Below, piece after piece: positions 63,485 to 64,000 of a stretch of DNA of 64,000 nt; position 1 is the first letter of the stretch, and each line of letters opens with the position of its first letter. The notes beneath the pieces are model-generated. The model was not told the DNA's origin. It saw nothing but the letters and a program-made list of their open reading frames with translations, and ran no database searches. Both the position numbers and the translations under genes were made by a program. The stretch covers positions 248,001-312,000 of the forward strand of contig CP087221.1 of the NCBI GenBank assembly GCA_020912385.1. The letters are read 5' to 3'. Origin of the DNA: Neofusicoccum parvum. Taxonomy: Eukaryota; Ascomycota; Dothideomycetes; Botryosphaeriales; Botryosphaeriaceae.

Positions 63485-64000
63485 TCATACCACCTCCTCC
63501 GGTGGAGTCATCAACCCACCCCTCACCACCGCCTCCCCAACAACCCTGCCCACGCCCAAACCGCGCTCCCTCTCTCCCAGCCCCACGAGAAACGCCACCA
63601 CCACCTCGGCCGCCCAGGCCGCATCGTCGTCCGCGTCGACCTTCTCCAGCGCCTCCCTCAGCGCCTCCTCGCCCCACCCCGCCCCGAAGACCTTGATCGT
63701 CTCGCCGTTGACGAACCGGTCGAACTCAAAGTGGCCCTGCAGCGTCAGCAGCCGCGCGCCGTACACGCCCTGCACCCCGCAGCGCGGCGTGGCGCCCAAG
63801 CCGCACCAGCCGGCGGCGGCCATCTGCGGCACGACGACGTGGTCGGCGTGCACCATCTGCAGGCGCATGGCGGCGGACGCGTCGCCGCGCCTCGGCGGCG
63901 CCGAGGGCAGCGCGGCCACGTCGACCGGGAAGGCCGCCAGGAAGGCCGGCGACAGCGCGACGGGGAGCACGCCCAGCTCCCACCCCGCCGGGTTGCGCGT
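63485..64000 (-). CDS. Class I glutamine amidotransferase-like protein, C-terminal part (5' end outside window)
   Basis: This minus-strand frame runs off the right edge of the window, so only about 171 C-terminal residues are visible. It begins inside NPAGWELGVLPVALSP and continues with MVHADHVVVPQMAAAG, then LLTLQGHFEFDRFV, in which the histidine of QGHFEFD corresponds to the catalytic His of class I glutamine amidotransferase (GATase1) domains. The nucleophilic Cys lies upstream, outside the window. Fungal proteins of this type are stand-alone GATase-like proteins, often annotated as peptidase C26 or GMP-synthase-like, with unknown acceptors. The C-terminus is Ala/Glu-rich and ends at the TAA-like stop at 63485. 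GC content is very high, as in the adjoining sequence. Confidence 0.82.
   Translation of the reverse strand, partial: TRNPAGWELGVLPVALSPAFLAAFPVDVAALPSAPPRRGDASAAMRLQMVHADHVVVPQMAAAGWCGLGATPRCGVQGVYGARLLTLQGHFEFDRFVNGETIKVFGAGWGEEALREALEKVDADDDAAWAAEVVVAFLVGLGERERGLGVGRVVGEAVVRGGLMTPPEEVV

Overview
The window looks like nuclear DNA of a filamentous ascomycete (Pezizomycotina). Evidence: GC-rich coding sequence, many short introns (about 50-120 nt) with GTAAGT/GTATGT donors and CTAAC-type branch points, no operons, and a typical gene set (TOK1-type K+ channel, Erf2, Yae1, F-BAR/RhoGAP, ASH1-type methyltransferase, GH11 xylanase, DUF3405 and DUF3433 proteins). The xylanase, P450 and monooxygenase content suits a plant-associated or litter-degrading fungus. 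The style suggests Dothideomycetes, but that is inference only.

Layout: 1-445, 3' end of SCO1 (+). 2595-5338, OPT-family transporter (+). 7774-9461, unrecognised coiled-coil protein (+). 10682-12799, cytochrome P450 (-). 13788-14594, YAE1 (+). 15588-16386, FMN split-barrel (PNPOx-like) protein (-), head-to-head with 16748-19079, F-BAR/RhoGAP protein of the Rgd1 type (+). 19538-21620, mitochondrial UbiB/ABC1 kinase-like protein (+). 24452-27630, ASH1-type SET methyltransferase (+). 29856-32057, Erf2-type DHHC palmitoyltransferase (-), head-to-head with 32616-33288, a small mitochondrial membrane protein (+). 33955-34600, a decayed F-box gene (-). 37063-37786, secreted GH11 xylanase (+). 39185-40820, FAD monooxygenase (+). 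42029-43739, DUF3405 protein (-), divergent from 44584-45578, metallo-beta-lactamase/lactonase-like protein (+). 46806-47870, fructosamine-kinase-like protein (+). 49189-52059, DUF3433 membrane protein (+). 53086-55123, DEAD-box RNA helicase (-). 57970-60178, TOK1-type channel (+). 60709-61725, single-pass membrane protein of unknown function (+). 62368-63117, HAD hydrolase (-). 63485-64000, class I glutamine amidotransferase-like protein, cut by the window edge (-).

The genes do not form an obvious biosynthetic cluster or a single pathway. Three products are probably mitochondrial (Sco1, the UbiB kinase and the 143-residue membrane protein). Two act in signalling and membrane traffic (Rgd1-like, Erf2), and several are enzymes of secondary or carbon metabolism. 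I see no tRNA, rRNA, intact transposon or CRISPR array. The coding models below were spliced by eye: each was checked for frame continuity and a closed reading frame, and boundaries were chosen by consensus sites and family similarity recalled from knowledge, not by a search. I find no clear novel multi-gene system. The points most worth checking are a GC-AG intron, a duplicated KEN-containing motif in the ASH1 protein, the decayed F-box gene with C-to-T type stops, a xylanase promoter with an XlnR-type site, a bacterial-looking HAD gene, and two orphan proteins.
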